Assembly (NCBI RefSeq): GCF_009830945.1
Contig: NZ_ML776454.1
Location: 311,240 to 375,239, forward strand
Source of the DNA: Nocardiopsis sp. FR4
Lineage (GTDB): Bacteria; Actinomycetota; Actinomycetes; Streptosporangiales; Streptosporangiaceae
Direction: 5' to 3'
DNA: 64,000 bases
Each line of letters opens with the position of its first letter. Positions within the stretch are counted from its first letter, which is position 1. Positions 9,532 through 19,740 of the stretch are shown in pieces. Made by a program: the position numbers and the translations under genes. The notes beneath the pieces are model-generated. The model worked only from the letters and a program-made list of their open reading frames with translations. It did not search any database and was not told where the DNA came from.

Positions 9532-11187
9532 ATGCGGACGAACACCGGACACGGGAGCGGGGAACGGGTGCTGGGAACGGGAAGGGTCCGCGCCGCGTGC
9601 GCGTCGGGGCTGGCGGCGGTCCTGCTGGCGACGGGCTGCGCCCCTGGCGGCGGGGAGCCCGACGTGACGCTGCGGGTCCTGGCCGGCAGCGAGCTCGCCG
9701 ACCTGGAGCCGCTGCTGGAGGAGGTCGCCGAGCGCACCGGGGTGACGGTGGCGCTGGAGTACCGGGGCACCCTGGACGGGATGGCCCAGATCGCCGCGGG
9801 CGACCGCGAGGGCGAGGCGGGGACCTACGACGCGGTCTGGTTCGCCTCCAACCGCTACCTCGCCCTGGACGGGGGCGCCCGGTCGGCCATCCACGCGGAG
9901 ACCCCGATCATGGTCTCCCCCGTGGTCCTGGGCGTGGCCGCCGACCGTGCCGAGGAGCTGGGCTGGACCGGGGGCGCCGAGGTGACCTGGTCGGACGTGC
10001 ACGAGGCGGTCGCGGCGGAGGACTTCACCTACGGGATGACCAACCCGGGCGCCTCCAACTCCGGCTTCTCGGCGCTGATCGGCGTGGCCGCGGCGATGGC
10101 CGACACCGGCGCTGCGTTGAGCACCGAGGACGTGAAACGAGTGGGCCCCCAGCTCGCGGAGTTCTTCCAGGGGCAAGAGGTGACGGCGGGGTCCTCGGGG
10201 TGGCTGACGGACGCCTACGTGCGGCGCGCACGGGAGGGCCGGCCGGTGGACGGCCTGATCAACTACGAATCGGTGATCCTGTCCCTGAACGACGCCGGCG
10301 CCCTGCCCGAACCGCTGACCGTGGTCTACCCGGCCGACGGCGTGGTGACCGCCGACTACCCGCTGACACTGCTGTCGGAACCCTCCGAGGAGGTCCTGGC
10401 GGGGTACGAGCGGCTGGTGGAGGACCTGACCTCGGCGGAGACCCAGCAGCGGATCGCCGACCAGACGCGGCGGCGCCCCGTCAACGGGGAGGCCGAGCTG
10501 TCCCCGCCCGTCCCCTCCCTGGTGGAACTGGCCTTCCCCTCCAGCCGTGAGGTGGTGGACGGACTGGTGGCCGACTACTTCGCCACGCTGCGCCGCCCGG
10601 CGCGCACCGTGTACGTGCTGGACGTGTCGGGGTCGATGGAGGGCGACCGGCTCGCGGAGCTGAAGTCGGCCCTGCAGGCGCTGACCCGGGCGGACGGCGG
10701 TTCGCTGTCCCGCAGCACGCAGACCTTCCAGGAGCGCGAGGAGGTCACCCTGCTGCCGTTCGCCACCGAACCCGCCGAGCCGCTCAGGTTCGTCATGGAG
10801 CCGGGTGCGGCACGAGAGGCCAACGCCGACCTGGCCGCGGCGGTGGAGGACCTGGAGGCGCTGGGCGACACGGCGGCCTACGACGCCCTCGTGCGGGCCT
10901 ACGAACTGCTGGAGGAGGACTACTCCGGCCCCGACGACGAACGTCTGATGTCGGTGGTGCTCATGACGGACGGCGTCGTGAACACGGGCACCGACCTGGA
11001 GGGGTTCGGGGAGTCGCTGGCGGAGCTGCCGGACGCGGTGGCGGGGGTGCCGGTGTTCACGGTGCTGTTCGGCGAGTCGGACGTGCCCGAGATGACCGAG
11101 CTCGCCGAGATGACGGGCGGGCGGGTGTTCGACGCCCGCGAGGAGGAGCTGGAGCGGGTGTTCCGGGAGATCCGGGGCTACAGCTAG
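9532..11187 (+). CDS. lipoprotein with substrate-binding domain fused to a VWA domain
   Basis: 551 residues. The signal peptide ends in a lipobox (AVLLATGCAPGG), predicting a lipid-anchored surface protein. Residues about 40-345 form a PBP-type-2-like domain. Residues about 355-550 form a von Willebrand A domain with an intact MIDAS motif DVSGSMEG, a later Thr and the MTDGVVN strand. VWA domains bind divalent metal and mediate protein contacts. It starts 4 bp after its partner, so the two are almost certainly one operon. It ends 25 bp from the convergent mmsB stop, so there is hardly room for a terminator. Confidence 0.88.
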   Translation: MRTNTGHGSGERVLGTGRVRAACASGLAAVLLATGCAPGGGEPDVTLRVLAGSELADLEPLLEEVAERTGVTVALEYRGTLDGMAQIAAGDREGEAGTYDAVWFASNRYLALDGGARSAIHAETPIMVSPVVLGVAADRAEELGWTGGAEVTWSDVHEAVAAEDFTYGMTNPGASNSGFSALIGVAAAMADTGAALSTEDVKRVGPQLAEFFQGQEVTAGSSGWLTDAYVRRAREGRPVDGLINYESVILSLNDAGALPEPLTVVYPADGVVTADYPLTLLSEPSEEVLAGYERLVEDLTSAETQQRIADQTRRRPVNGEAELSPPVPSLVELAFPSSREVVDGLVADYFATLRRPARTVYVLDVSGSMEGDRLAELKSALQALTRADGGSLSRSTQTFQEREEVTLLPFATEPAEPLRFVMEPGAAREANADLAAAVEDLEALGDTAAYDALVRAYELLEEDYSGPDDERLMSVVLMTDGVVNTGTDLEGFGESLAELPDAVAGVPVFTVLFGESDVPEMTELAEMTGGRVFDAREEELERVFREIRGYS

Positions 11188-11212
11188 CTGCGGCCCCGGA
11201 CCTCCCGGGTCC

Positions 11213-12505
11213 TCAGGAGGAGGAGGCCCGGGCGGGCGCGGGCGTCCTGCCGCCCCCGCCGCCCCCGCCTCCGTTCCCGTCGCGCCGCCGCGTCAGGGGC
11301 AGGGAGACGGAACGCCCGGAGGTGGCGCGGCGCTTGTTGTAGATGTCGAAGGCCACGGCGAGCAGCAGCACCAGGCCCTTGATGAGCTGCTGCCAGTCCA
11401 CGCCCAGGCCGATCAGCGACATGCCGTTGTTGAGCACGCCCATGACCAGGGCGCCGATGACGGCCCCGACGACGGTGCCCACGCCCCCGGAGGCGGAGGC
11501 GCCGCCGATGAAGGCCGCCGCGATCGCGTCGAGCTCGAACATGGTCCCGGCGCCGGGTGTGGCGGCGTTGAGCCGGGCGGTGAACACCAGCCCGGCCAGC
11601 GCCGAGAGCACGCCCATGTTGACGAACACCCAGAACGTGGTCCGCTGGGTGCGGATGCCGGACAGCGCGGCGGCCTGCTCGCTGCCGCCGACGGCGTACA
11701 CGCGCCGCCCCATGGTGGTGGAGCGCATGACGAACGAGTACCCGGCGATGAGCGCGATGAGCAACACGCCCACCACGGGCAGGCCGTTGTACTGGGCCAG
11801 CACGTAGGTGAAGGCGAGCACCGCCGCGACCACGACCGCCGAGGAGGCGGCGGTGACCCCGGCGGGCGGGACCGGGAGTCCGTGTCCGATCGAGCGCGAC
11901 CGCGCGCGCCACTGGACCCACACGATGGCCGCGGCCCCGGCCGCGCCCAGCACCAGGGTGGGCAGGTGCAGGCCCTCTCCCTGGAGGGGCAGGAAACCGC
12001 TGGACAGGGAGCGCAGGTTGGCGGGCAGGGGGGCGATGGACTCCCCGCCCAGTACCGCCAGGGTCGCGCCGCGGAACACGAGCATCCCGGCGAGGGTGAC
12101 GATGAAGGCGGGCACGCGCACGTAGGCGATCCAGAAGCCCTGCCAGGCGCCGATGAGGGCGCCCAGGAGCAGGGCCAGGGGCACGACCACCACGGTGGGC
12201 AGCCCCCAGGAGGTGAGCATGATCGCCGACACCGCGCCGGTGAACGCCACCACCGAGCCGACCGAGAGGTCGATGTGCCCGGTGACGATGACCAGCATCA
12301 TCCCGATCGCCAGGATCAGGATGTAGGAGTTCTGCATGATCAGGTTGGTGACGTTGAGCGGGGTGAGTAGCAGTCCCCCGGTCAGGATCTGGAACAGCAC
12401 GATGATGGCCACCAGGGCGATGGCCATGCCGTACTGGCGGGCGTTGTCCCGCATCAGGGCGGCGCCGAGCCGGGACAGGCGTGAGGTGGTGGTCGGCTCT
12501 TTCAC
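11213..12505 (-). CDS. mmsB: multiple-monosaccharide ABC transporter permease (CUT2, MmsB/GguB/XylH type)
   Basis: 430 residues, a ten-helix-type CUT2 permease. Conserved elements include NSYILILAIGMMLVIVTGHIDLSVGS and GRRVYAVGGSEQAAALSGI followed by FIGGASASGGVGTV. The start GTG 12505 overlaps the ATPase stop as GTGA, a typical coupling arrangement. The open frame continues upstream, but that part lies inside the ATPase gene. The C-terminus ends in a Gly-rich tail and an Arg/Ala/Ser-rich stretch that is not conserved in the family. Works with MmsA and ChvE to import monosaccharides, here most likely L-arabinose. Confidence 0.95.
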   Translation of the reverse strand: MKEPTTTSRLSRLGAALMRDNARQYGMAIALVAIIVLFQILTGGLLLTPLNVTNLIMQNSYILILAIGMMLVIVTGHIDLSVGSVVAFTGAVSAIMLTSWGLPTVVVVPLALLLGALIGAWQGFWIAYVRVPAFIVTLAGMLVFRGATLAVLGGESIAPLPANLRSLSSGFLPLQGEGLHLPTLVLGAAGAAAIVWVQWRARSRSIGHGLPVPPAGVTAASSAVVVAAVLAFTYVLAQYNGLPVVGVLLIALIAGYSFVMRSTTMGRRVYAVGGSEQAAALSGIRTQRTTFWVFVNMGVLSALAGLVFTARLNAATPGAGTMFELDAIAAAFIGGASASGGVGTVVGAVIGALVMGVLNNGMSLIGLGVDWQQLIKGLVLLLAVAFDIYNKRRATSGRSVSLPLTRRRDGNGGGGGGGGRTPAPARASSS

Positions 12506-14082
12506 GGGCGGTCCCCGGTTCGTGTCATCAGTCTCATGAGGGTCTCCTGGTCGGTCCCCGCGCGGGGGACCTCTCCGGTGATGCGCCCCTCGCACATCGT
12601 GTAGATCCGGTCGCACATGCCGAGGATCTCGGGCAGCTCGGAGGAGATGAGCAGCACGCAGGCACCGGCCGCGGCGAGTTGGCGCACGATGAGGTAGATC
12701 TCGTACTTGGCGCCCACGTCGATGCCCCGGGTGGGCTCGTCGAGGATCAGGAGGTCGGGCTGGGTGAACATCCACTTGCCCAGGACGACCTTCTGCTGGT
12801 TGCCGCCGCTGAGGGTGCGCACGGTCTGGGTGGTGCCGTGGCTGCGGACGCGCATCCGCTCGCTCATCCGCTCGGCCTCCACGGCCTCCAGCCCGGGATC
12901 GAGGACCCCGTGCCGGGAGATCCGGCCCAGCGCCGCCATGGTGGTGTTGTGCCGGATGTCGTCGTCGAGGAGCAGGCCGAGCGTCTTGCGGTCCTCGGGC
13001 ACGTAGGCGATGCCGCCGCGCACGGCCTCGGCGACGCCGCTGGTGTCGAGTTCGGTGCCGTCCTTGAGCACGGTGCCGCGGACGTGGCGGCCGTAGGAGC
13101 GGCCGAACAGGCTCATGGCGAACTCGGTGCGCCCGGCGCCCATGAGGCCCGCCATGCCCACGACCTCCCCGGCACGGACGGTGAGGTGGGCCCCGTCCAC
13201 CACGCGCCTCCCGGCCTGGGCGGGGTGGTCCACGGTCCAGTCGCGCACCTCGAAGCGCACCGGGCCGATCTCGCCGGTCCGGTCTGGGTAGCGCTGGTCG
13301 AGGGCGCGGCCGACCATGCCGCGGATGACGCGGTCCTCGTCCACCGAGGGGGTGCCCTCGGCGTCGCGTTCCACGGCCAGGGTCTCGATGGTGCGGCCGT
13401 CGCGCAGGATGGTGACCTCGTCGCACACTCGCATGATCTCGTTGAGCTTGTGCGAGATGAGGATGCAGGTCACGCCCTGCTCGCGCAGGTCCAGAAGCAG
13501 CTCCAGCAGCCGGGCGCTCTCCACCTCGTTCAGTGCCGAGGTGGGCTCGTCCAGGATGAGCAGCCGGACCCGTTTGGCCAGGGCCTTGGCGATCTCCACG
13601 AGCTGGCGGGCGCCCACGCTGAGCGCCGAGACGGGCGTGGCCGGGTTCTCGTCCAGCCCCACCCGGCGCAGCAGCTCCCGGGCCCGGGCGTGGGTGGAGC
13701 CCCAGTCGACGATCCCGAAACGGGACCGCTCGTGGCCGAGGAAGATGTTCTCGCTGATGGACAGCTGCGGGATGAGCGCCAGCTCCTGGTGGATGATGGC
13801 GATCCCGGCGCGTTCGCTGTCGGCGACCCCGGAGAAGGCGCAGGGCTCGCCGTCCACGAGGATCTCCCCGGTGTAGGAGCCCGCGGGGTGGACCCCGCTG
13901 AGCACCTTCATCAGGGTGGACTTGCCCGCACCGTTCTCCCCCATGAGGGCGTGGATACGGCCGTGTCCCACGCTCAGGGACACGCCGTCCAGGGCGCGCA
14001 CCCCGGGGAACTCCTTCTGGATGTCGCGCATCAGCAGGAGCGGCCCGCCCGGGGCGGCGGGCCGCCTCTCCTGGTCTGTCAT
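12502..14082 (-). CDS. mmsA: multiple-monosaccharide ABC transporter ATP-binding protein (MmsA/GguA/XylG type)
   Basis: 526 residues with two ABC cassettes, as is standard for CUT2 systems. The first has Walker [10 protein letters not shown] and Walker [12 protein letters not shown] with a degenerate signature (SVGARQ). The second has a degenerate Walker A ([10 protein letters not shown]) with a canonical signature LSGGNQQK and Walker [13 protein letters not shown]. This asymmetry is normal in the family. It overlaps chvE upstream as ATGA and mmsB downstream as GTGA, so the three transporter genes are tightly coupled. Confidence 0.96.
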   Translation of the reverse strand: MTDQERRPAAPGGPLLLMRDIQKEFPGVRALDGVSLSVGHGRIHALMGENGAGKSTLMKVLSGVHPAGSYTGEILVDGEPCAFSGVADSERAGIAIIHQELALIPQLSISENIFLGHERSRFGIVDWGSTHARARELLRRVGLDENPATPVSALSVGARQLVEIAKALAKRVRLLILDEPTSALNEVESARLLELLLDLREQGVTCILISHKLNEIMRVCDEVTILRDGRTIETLAVERDAEGTPSVDEDRVIRGMVGRALDQRYPDRTGEIGPVRFEVRDWTVDHPAQAGRRVVDGAHLTVRAGEVVGMAGLMGAGRTEFAMSLFGRSYGRHVRGTVLKDGTELDTSGVAEAVRGGIAYVPEDRKTLGLLLDDDIRHNTTMAALGRISRHGVLDPGLEAVEAERMSERMRVRSHGTTQTVRTLSGGNQQKVVLGKWMFTQPDLLILDEPTRGIDVGAKYEIYLIVRQLAAAGACVLLISSELPEILGMCDRIYTMCEGRITGEVPRAGTDQETLMRLMTRTGDRP

Positions 14083-15164
14083 TGGAGGTCGGACTCCTCG
14101 TAGTAGCCGCTGCCGATCAGCACGTCGTGGTAGTTGTCGACGTCGACGGAGACGGGTTCGAGCAGGTAGGAAGGGACGACCTTGACGCCGTTGTCGTAGG
14201 TCTCGGTGTCGTTGACCGGGACCTCCTCGCCCGCCAGGAGCGCCTCGACCATGTCCACGGTCTGGGTGGCCAGGGCCCGGGTGTCCTTGAACACAGTCTG
14301 GGTCTGCTCCCCGGCGATGATGGACTTGACCGAGGCGGCCTCGGCGTCCTGGCCGGTGACCACGGGCAGGGGCTTGCTCTCGGTGCCGTAGCCGACGGCG
14401 CGCAGGGACTCGATGACGCCGAGGCTGATGCCGTCGTAGGGCGAGAGCACCGCGTCCACGTCCTCGCTGGAGTAGTGGGCGCTGAGCAGGTTGTCCATGC
14501 GGGACTGGGCGATGGAGCCGTCCCAGCGCTGGGTGGCGATCTGCTCCATGGAGGTCTGGCCGCTGCGGACCTCCAGGGTGCCGTCGTCGATGTGGGGCTG
14601 CAGGACCGACATCGCCCCGTCGTAGAAGAAGTAGGCGTTGTTGTCGTCGGGTGAGCCGCCGAACAGCTCGATGTTGAAGGGGCCCTCCTCGTTCTCCAGG
14701 TCCAGGGCGTCGACGATGTACTGGCCCTGGAGGACGCCGACCTCGAAGTTGTCGAAGGTGGCGTAGTAGTCGACGTTCTCGCTGCCGCGGATGAGGCGGT
14801 CATAGGCGATGACGGGGATGTCGCTGGAGGCGGCCATGTCCAGGACGTCTCCGAGGGCCTCGCCGTCGATGGCGGCGATGACCAGGACGTCGGCTCCCCG
14901 GGTGATCATGTTCTCGATCTGGGAGACCTGGTCCTCCACGACGTCCTCGGCGTACTGCAGGTCGGTGCCGAAGCCGCGGGCCTCGAACTCGGCGACCATG
15001 TTCTGGCCGTCGTTGATCCAGCGCTCGGAGGACTGGGTGGGCATGGCGATGCCGACGGTTCCGGCCTCGCCCTCGGAGCGGGCGGCGTCGCCGACGCCGC
15101 CGCAGCCGGTGAGCAGGAGCGCGGCGCCGAGCAGGGCCAGCGCCTTGGTGGTACGGGGGGTCAT
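14079..15164 (-). CDS. chvE: sugar-binding lipoprotein of the CUT2 importer (ChvE/XylF type)
   Basis: 361 residues. The lipobox LLLTGCGG follows a short hydrophobic signal, so the mature protein is a lipoprotein on the outer membrane face. The PBP type 1 fold shows [15 protein letters not shown] at the start, [13 protein letters not shown] and later [18 protein letters not shown] 15164 is preferred because GGAAAGG lies 8 nt upstream; a GTG at 15185 overlapping the GH51 stop is the alternative. ChvE relatives bind L-arabinose, D-xylose, glucose and galactose; arabinose is inferred here from the flanking genes. Confidence 0.94.
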   Translation of the reverse strand: MTPRTTKALALLGAALLLTGCGGVGDAARSEGEAGTVGIAMPTQSSERWINDGQNMVAEFEARGFGTDLQYAEDVVEDQVSQIENMITRGADVLVIAAIDGEALGDVLDMAASSDIPVIAYDRLIRGSENVDYYATFDNFEVGVLQGQYIVDALDLENEEGPFNIELFGGSPDDNNAYFFYDGAMSVLQPHIDDGTLEVRSGQTSMEQIATQRWDGSIAQSRMDNLLSAHYSSEDVDAVLSPYDGISLGVIESLRAVGYGTESKPLPVVTGQDAEAASVKSIIAGEQTQTVFKDTRALATQTVDMVEALLAGEEVPVNDTETYDNGVKVVPSYLLEPVSVDVDNYHDVLIGSGYYEESDLQ

Positions 15165-15181
15165 GGGCTGCGCCTTTCCGT

Positions 15182-16705
15182 TCACTTGCGGGGGATGGAG
15201 AGGGTGAGGGCGGTCCAGGAGACCGGGGGCAGGGTGACGGTGAGCCGCCCTCCGTCGAGCCGGGCGGTCTTGTTGGGCTGGGGCGCGACCCGGTCCGGAT
15301 CGTCCATGGTGTTGGCCGCGTAGACGTCCTCGTCCGCGAGGGTGAGCGCCTCGGCCACCCCGCTCGGATCGAGTTCGCGCAGGTCAGCCTCCAGAGTAAG
15401 CGGCTGGTCGGTGGAGCGGTTGACCGCGAAGAGCGCGGCCCGCCCGGTCTCGGAGTCGGTGGTGACCGCGGCGTCCAGGACGGGCACCTCACCGTACTTG
15501 GCGGTGTCCTGGACGGGGGCGGTGACCTCGGCGCGCAGCACGTGGCCGGAGGCGGCGGCCGCGGTGAGCGCGAAGGGGTGGAAGATGGTCTGCCGCCAGG
15601 CCGCCCCGCCGGGCTCGGTCATGATCGGGGCGATCACGTTGGCGAGCTGGGCCTGGCTGGCGGCGGTGACGCGGTCGCTGTGCCGGAGCAGGCTGATGAG
15701 CATGTTGCCGACCACGACGGCGTCGGCGACGTTGTACTGGTCCTCGATGACGCGGGGGGCCACACGCCAGTCGTCGGTGGGCTGGACCTCGGCCTGGGCC
15801 TGGTGGCGGCTGAGGTACCACACGTTCCACTCGTCGAAGGAGAGCTGGATGCGCTTGCGGTTGCCCAGCCTTGCACCGACGGCGTCGGCCGTGGAGACCA
15901 CAGACTCGATGAAGTGGTCCATGTCGGTCACCGAGCCGAGGAAGCTGGCCAGGTCGCCGTCGTGCTCCTCGTAGTAGGCGTGCAGGGAGATGTACTCGAC
16001 GGCGTCGTAGGTCTCCTCCAGGACGGTGGCCTCCCACGCGCCGAAGGTGGGCATGGCCGATCCGGAACTGCCGCACACGACCAGTTCGAGGTCGCGGTCG
16101 GCCATCTTCATGGCGCGGGCCACCTGGGCGGCCTTGCGGCCGTAGGAGCGGGCGTCCAGGTGGCCGATCTGCCAGGGGCCGTCCATCTCGTTGCCCAGGC
16201 ACCACATGCGGATGTCGTAGGGGTCGGCGTGACCGTGGGCGGCGCGCAGGTCCGACAGGTGGGTGCCGGAGGGGTGGTTGGTGTACTCCAGCAGGTCCAG
16301 GGCCTCCTGGAGGCCGCGGGTGCCGAGGTTGACGGCCATCATCGGTTCGATGTCCATGCGCCGGCACCAGGTCATGAACTCGTTCAGGCCGAACTGGTTG
16401 GTCTCCAGGCTGTGCCAGGCCAGGTCGCGGCGGACGGGGCGCTGGTCCTTGGGGCCGATCCCGTCCTCCCACCGGTAGCCGGAGACGAAGTTGCCGCCGG
16501 GGTAGCGCACGGTGGTCACGCCCAGCTCGCGGACCAGGTCGGCGACGTCGCGGCGGAACCCGTCGGCGTCGGCGGTGGGGTGGTCGGGCTCGTAGACACC
16601 GGTGTAGACGCAGCGGCCCATGTGTTCCACGAAGGAGCCGAAGGTGCGGCGGTGGACGGGGGCGAGGGGGGTGGCCGCGTCGACGCGGAGCGAGGCGTTG
16701 AGCAA
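15182..16705 (-). CDS. abfA: alpha-L-arabinofuranosidase, GH51, cytoplasmic
   Basis: 507 residues with no signal peptide. The GH51 acid/base Glu lies in [11 protein letters not shown] and the nucleophile Glu in [11 protein letters not shown]. The N-terminus [22 protein letters not shown] is typical. It removes L-arabinose from imported arabino-oligosaccharides. The start codon is TTG 16705, supported by a strong AGGAGGAG 5 nt upstream. A 12-bp GC hairpin lies just before that ribosome-binding site, between this gene and the upstream GH43 gene, and may lower expression of this gene and of the CUT2 importer behind it. Confidence 0.96.
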   Translation of the reverse strand: MLNASLRVDAATPLAPVHRRTFGSFVEHMGRCVYTGVYEPDHPTADADGFRRDVADLVRELGVTTVRYPGGNFVSGYRWEDGIGPKDQRPVRRDLAWHSLETNQFGLNEFMTWCRRMDIEPMMAVNLGTRGLQEALDLLEYTNHPSGTHLSDLRAAHGHADPYDIRMWCLGNEMDGPWQIGHLDARSYGRKAAQVARAMKMADRDLELVVCGSSGSAMPTFGAWEATVLEETYDAVEYISLHAYYEEHDGDLASFLGSVTDMDHFIESVVSTADAVGARLGNRKRIQLSFDEWNVWYLSRHQAQAEVQPTDDWRVAPRVIEDQYNVADAVVVGNMLISLLRHSDRVTAASQAQLANVIAPIMTEPGGAAWRQTIFHPFALTAAAASGHVLRAEVTAPVQDTAKYGEVPVLDAAVTTDSETGRAALFAVNRSTDQPLTLEADLRELDPSGVAEALTLADEDVYAANTMDDPDRVAPQPNKTARLDGGRLTVTLPPVSWTALTLSIPRK

Positions 16706-16726
16706 GGGTTCTCCTCCTGTGGTGGG

Positions 16727-16754
16727 CGGGTCCGGCCCGCGGGGGCCGGACCCG
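16727..16754 (-). terminator. intra-operon hairpin between the GH43 and GH51 genes
   Basis: Perfect 12-bp stem (CGGGTCCGGCCC with its complement) closed by a 4-nt loop, directly after the GH43 stop. There is no T-tract. It is strong enough to act as a partial terminator or an mRNA 3'-end stabiliser, splitting the locus into araBDA-CUT1-GH43 and GH51-CUT2 expression levels. Confidence 0.6.
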
Positions 16755-16766
16755 GTGCGGTGCGGG

Positions 16767-17840
16767 TCAGCGGACGTACGGCCAGCCGTCGGCGGTCCAG
16801 TGCAGCCTGCGGATCGCCATGCGGAAGTCGAAGTCGGGTCCGAGGTCGGTGTCGTAGTAGTGGTAGGCGAGCAGGCCGCCGGAGACGGACTGGCCGCCCG
16901 ACCCGGTGATGGTGCCCTCGTCGGCGAGGATCACGGTGCCGCCGCCCTCGAGCAGGGGCACGCCGTCGGCGTCCAGGTAGGGACCGGTGACGTCGGCGGA
17001 GCGGCCGACCGCGATCTTGTAGTCGCTCTCGACGCGGCAGCAGTGGTCGAGGGAGACGAACAGGTAGTAGTAGCCGTCGCGGTGCACGATGTAGGGCGCC
17101 TCGACGGCGTTGGGGGGTTCCTGGCGGTCGGCCAGGTGCAGCACCTCGGCGCCCTCGGCCGCCCGGCCGCTGGGCCAGTCCAGTTCCACCATCCGGATGC
17201 CGCTCCAGAAGGAGCCGAAGGTCATCCAGTGGCGGCCCTCGGCGTCCTCGACCACGCCGGGGTCGATGGCGTTGTAGGGGTCGCCGGGGAAGGACTCGAA
17301 CACCGGGCCCCGGTCGGCCCAGGCGTAGTCGGGGTCCTCGGGATCCAGGGTGGTGTTGGTGGCCAGGCCGATCACCGAGCGGTTGGAGCCGAAGGTGGAG
17401 GCCGAGTAGTACAGGTAGTAGGTGCCGTCGGAGTGGTGGATGTCGGGCGCCCACAGGGTCTCCACGCCGGGGACGGCCTCGGTGAGCCAGTCGGGCTTGG
17501 TGTCCCAGACCGTGCCGGTGTAGGTCCAGTGGCGCCCGTTGCGCGAGCTGCGGATCTGGATGTTGCCGTCGCCGATGTCGGGGTTGCCGGTGCCGAAGAC
17601 GTACCAGTCCTGCCCCCTGCCGCCCTTGTACAGGGCGGGGTCGTGCACGCGCAGCCCTCCGGTGAAGGGGTGCTGGTCCTCGGGCTGGTATCCGCTCAGG
17701 GGCAGGCCGGGGTTGTTGGGCGGGCGGTCCCAGTCCTTCGGTGCGGCCGAGGCCGGGGCGGTCAGGGCCGTGGCGGCGACCACGGATGCGGTCAGCGCGG
17801 CGGCGAGCACCGTCGCGGTGCGGGTGAGCGGGTGTGGCAT
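16767..17840 (-). CDS. secreted GH43 arabinanase/arabinosidase-like enzyme
   Basis: 357 residues with a clear Sec signal peptide (MPHPLTRTATVLAAALTASV...TAPASA, cleavage near residue 32). The GH43 five-blade propeller triad is visible: Asp in VHDPALY, Asp in DPGVVEDAEGRHWM and Glu in VEAPYIVHRDGYYYLF. Its likely role is to cut arabinan or arabinosyl side chains outside the cell and feed the importers encoded next to it. Endo-1,5-arabinanase is the best guess, but GH43 members also include arabinofuranosidases and xylosidases. A Shine-Dalgarno AGGAG precedes ATG 17840. Confidence 0.9.
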   Translation of the reverse strand: MPHPLTRTATVLAAALTASVVAATALTAPASAAPKDWDRPPNNPGLPLSGYQPEDQHPFTGGLRVHDPALYKGGRGQDWYVFGTGNPDIGDGNIQIRSSRNGRHWTYTGTVWDTKPDWLTEAVPGVETLWAPDIHHSDGTYYLYYSASTFGSNRSVIGLATNTTLDPEDPDYAWADRGPVFESFPGDPYNAIDPGVVEDAEGRHWMTFGSFWSGIRMVELDWPSGRAAEGAEVLHLADRQEPPNAVEAPYIVHRDGYYYLFVSLDHCCRVESDYKIAVGRSADVTGPYLDADGVPLLEGGGTVILADEGTITGSGGQSVSGGLLAYHYYDTDLGPDFDFRMAIRRLHWTADGWPYVR

Positions 17841-17870
17841 GAGGGGCTCCTGGGGGTCGGGGGAAGCGTG

Positions 17871-18773
17871 TCAGCCCTTGATCCCGGCACCCGCCACACC
17901 CGTGACGATGTGCCGCTGGAAGAGCAGGTAGACCACGAGCAGGGGCAGGGCGCCCAGCACGGCCGAGGCCATGACCTGCGCGTACTGGATGCCGTACTGG
18001 CCGAGGACGGTGCCCAGGCCCACGGGCAGGGTCATCATCTCCGGGTCGTTGACCACGATGAACGGCCACAGGAAGTTGTTCCACGCGCCGATGAAGGTGA
18101 AGATGCCGACGGCGGTGAGGATGGGCCGCGACAGCGGCAGGATGACGTTCCACAGCACGCGCAGCGGTCCGGCGCCGTCCATCTTGGCCGCGTCCTCGTA
18201 GTCGCGCGGGATGGCGTCGAAGAACCGCTTGAGGATGAACACGAACACCGGGGCGACCACCTGGGGCAGGGCCACGCCCCAGTAGGTGTCCACCAGACCG
18301 AGCTGGGTCATCAGCACGAACTGGGGCACGATGAGCACCTGCGGCGGGATGAGGATGCCGCCGATGACCAGGGCGAAGAGCCAGCCGCGGCCGCGGAAGT
18401 CGAACCGGGAGAAGCCGTAGGCGGCCAGCACGCACACGACGAGGGTGAGTGCGGTGACGATCGTGGTGGTGATGAGGGAGTTCATCGTCCAGCGGACGAT
18501 GTCGCCGCGGCCCAGGACCTCCGCGTAGGCGTCCAGGGTGGCGTTGGGGGTGAACCAGCTGGGCGGCATGACGGTGGTCTCGCCCTCGGGCTTGACCGAT
18601 GTGGCGAAGGCCCACAGCAGGGGGACGAACCACAGGATCCCGGCCAGGGCGGCGACCGTGTACAGCGCGGCCGAGCCGACCGTGACACGCCGTTTCCGGG
18701 AGGTCCGGGGCGGGCGCGCGGGGGCCGAGACGGCGCGCGGCGCGGGGGTGGTGGCGGGGGCTGGTGCGGCCAT
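17871..18773 (-). CDS. CUT1 sugar ABC transporter permease (MalG/AraQ type)
   Basis: 300 residues, six predicted membrane helices after a Pro/Ala-rich cytoplasmic N-terminus. The EAA loop (PRDYEDAAKMDGAGPLRVLWNVILPLSRP) that contacts the ATPase is intact. ATG 18773 lies 2 bp after the stop of the partner permease. The longer open frame upstream is a shadow of that gene. Confidence 0.95.
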   Translation of the reverse strand: MAAPAPATTPAPRAVSAPARPPRTSRKRRVTVGSAALYTVAALAGILWFVPLLWAFATSVKPEGETTVMPPSWFTPNATLDAYAEVLGRGDIVRWTMNSLITTTIVTALTLVVCVLAAYGFSRFDFRGRGWLFALVIGGILIPPQVLIVPQFVLMTQLGLVDTYWGVALPQVVAPVFVFILKRFFDAIPRDYEDAAKMDGAGPLRVLWNVILPLSRPILTAVGIFTFIGAWNNFLWPFIVVNDPEMMTLPVGLGTVLGQYGIQYAQVMASAVLGALPLLVVYLLFQRHIVTGVAGAGIKG

Positions 18774-18775
18774 GG

Positions 18776-19723
18776 TCAGCCCTCCTTCCGGGAGAACAGG
18801 CGGAACTGGGCGATGGAGGCGGCGATGATGAGGACCATGAAGATGTAGGCCATGGAGGAGGCCAGGCCCACGCGCAGCCCCACGAAGCCGGAGTCGTAGA
18901 TGTACTGGATGACGGTGCGGGTGGCGAAGTTGGGGCCGCCCATGGTCATGAGGTAGATCTGCTCGAACACCCGCAGTGAGCCGATGAGCTGGAGGACCGC
19001 GATGAGGGCGGTGGTGCGGGTGAGCATGGGCAGGGTGATGCGGGCGATGCGCTGCCAGGCGCCCGCGCCGTCGATGGCCGCCGCCTCGTAGACGTCCTTG
19101 GGGATGGACTGCATGGCGGCCAGATAGAGCAGGTAGTTGAAGCCGACCTGCCACCAAGCGGTCGCGATGACCACGGAGATCATCGCCGTGTCCTCGCTGA
19201 AGAGCCACTCGGGGCCGGTGATGCCGAACCGCTCCAGGGTGCCGTTGAACAGCCCCAGGCTCGGGTTGTACATCCAGTTCCAGATGAGGGTCATCACCGC
19301 GACGGGCAGCACGAACGGCGCGAAGAAGGACAGCCGCAGGAACCACCCGAGCCGACGGGCGTGGTCGGTGAGCAGGGCCAGGCCGAGCGCGAGCAGGACC
19401 ATGACGGGCACGCTCAGGACCGTGAACCACAGCGTGTTCCACAGGGAGTCGTACAGGTCGGGGTCGGTCAGGCTCTCCCGCCAGTTGTCCGTCCCGATGA
19501 AGGAGATCTCTCCCCCGGCCAGGCTGCGGTCGGTGAAGGTGTAGCCGAGGCCGAGCACGGAGGGCCACAGCAGGAACAGGGCGTAGAAGGCCAGGAAGGG
19601 CAGGGTGAACCACAGGCCCGTCCACGTCGTGGGCCTGCGCCGGACGTCGACGAGGCCGCGGGGGGCGCGCGGCGCCGTTCCGGCGGAGGTGCTGGGCGCG
19701 GGGGCGCGGGTCTGGCTGGTCAT
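18776..19723 (-). CDS. CUT1 sugar ABC transporter permease (MalF/UgpA type)
   Basis: 315 residues, six membrane helices and the EAA loop (PKDVYEAAAIDGAGAWQRIARITLPML). Starts at ATG 19723, 17 bp after the binding-protein gene. With the AraQ-type permease it forms the membrane channel. No CUT1 ATPase is encoded in the window; in many actinobacteria a shared MsiK-type ATPase, encoded elsewhere, energises such importers, and that is the likely case here. Confidence 0.95.
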   Translation of the reverse strand: MTSQTRAPAPSTSAGTAPRAPRGLVDVRRRPTTWTGLWFTLPFLAFYALFLLWPSVLGLGYTFTDRSLAGGEISFIGTDNWRESLTDPDLYDSLWNTLWFTVLSVPVMVLLALGLALLTDHARRLGWFLRLSFFAPFVLPVAVMTLIWNWMYNPSLGLFNGTLERFGITGPEWLFSEDTAMISVVIATAWWQVGFNYLLYLAAMQSIPKDVYEAAAIDGAGAWQRIARITLPMLTRTTALIAVLQLIGSLRVFEQIYLMTMGGPNFATRTVIQYIYDSGFVGLRVGLASSMAYIFMVLIIAASIAQFRLFSRKEG

Positions 19724-19740
19724 GGTGGGCACTCCCTTCC

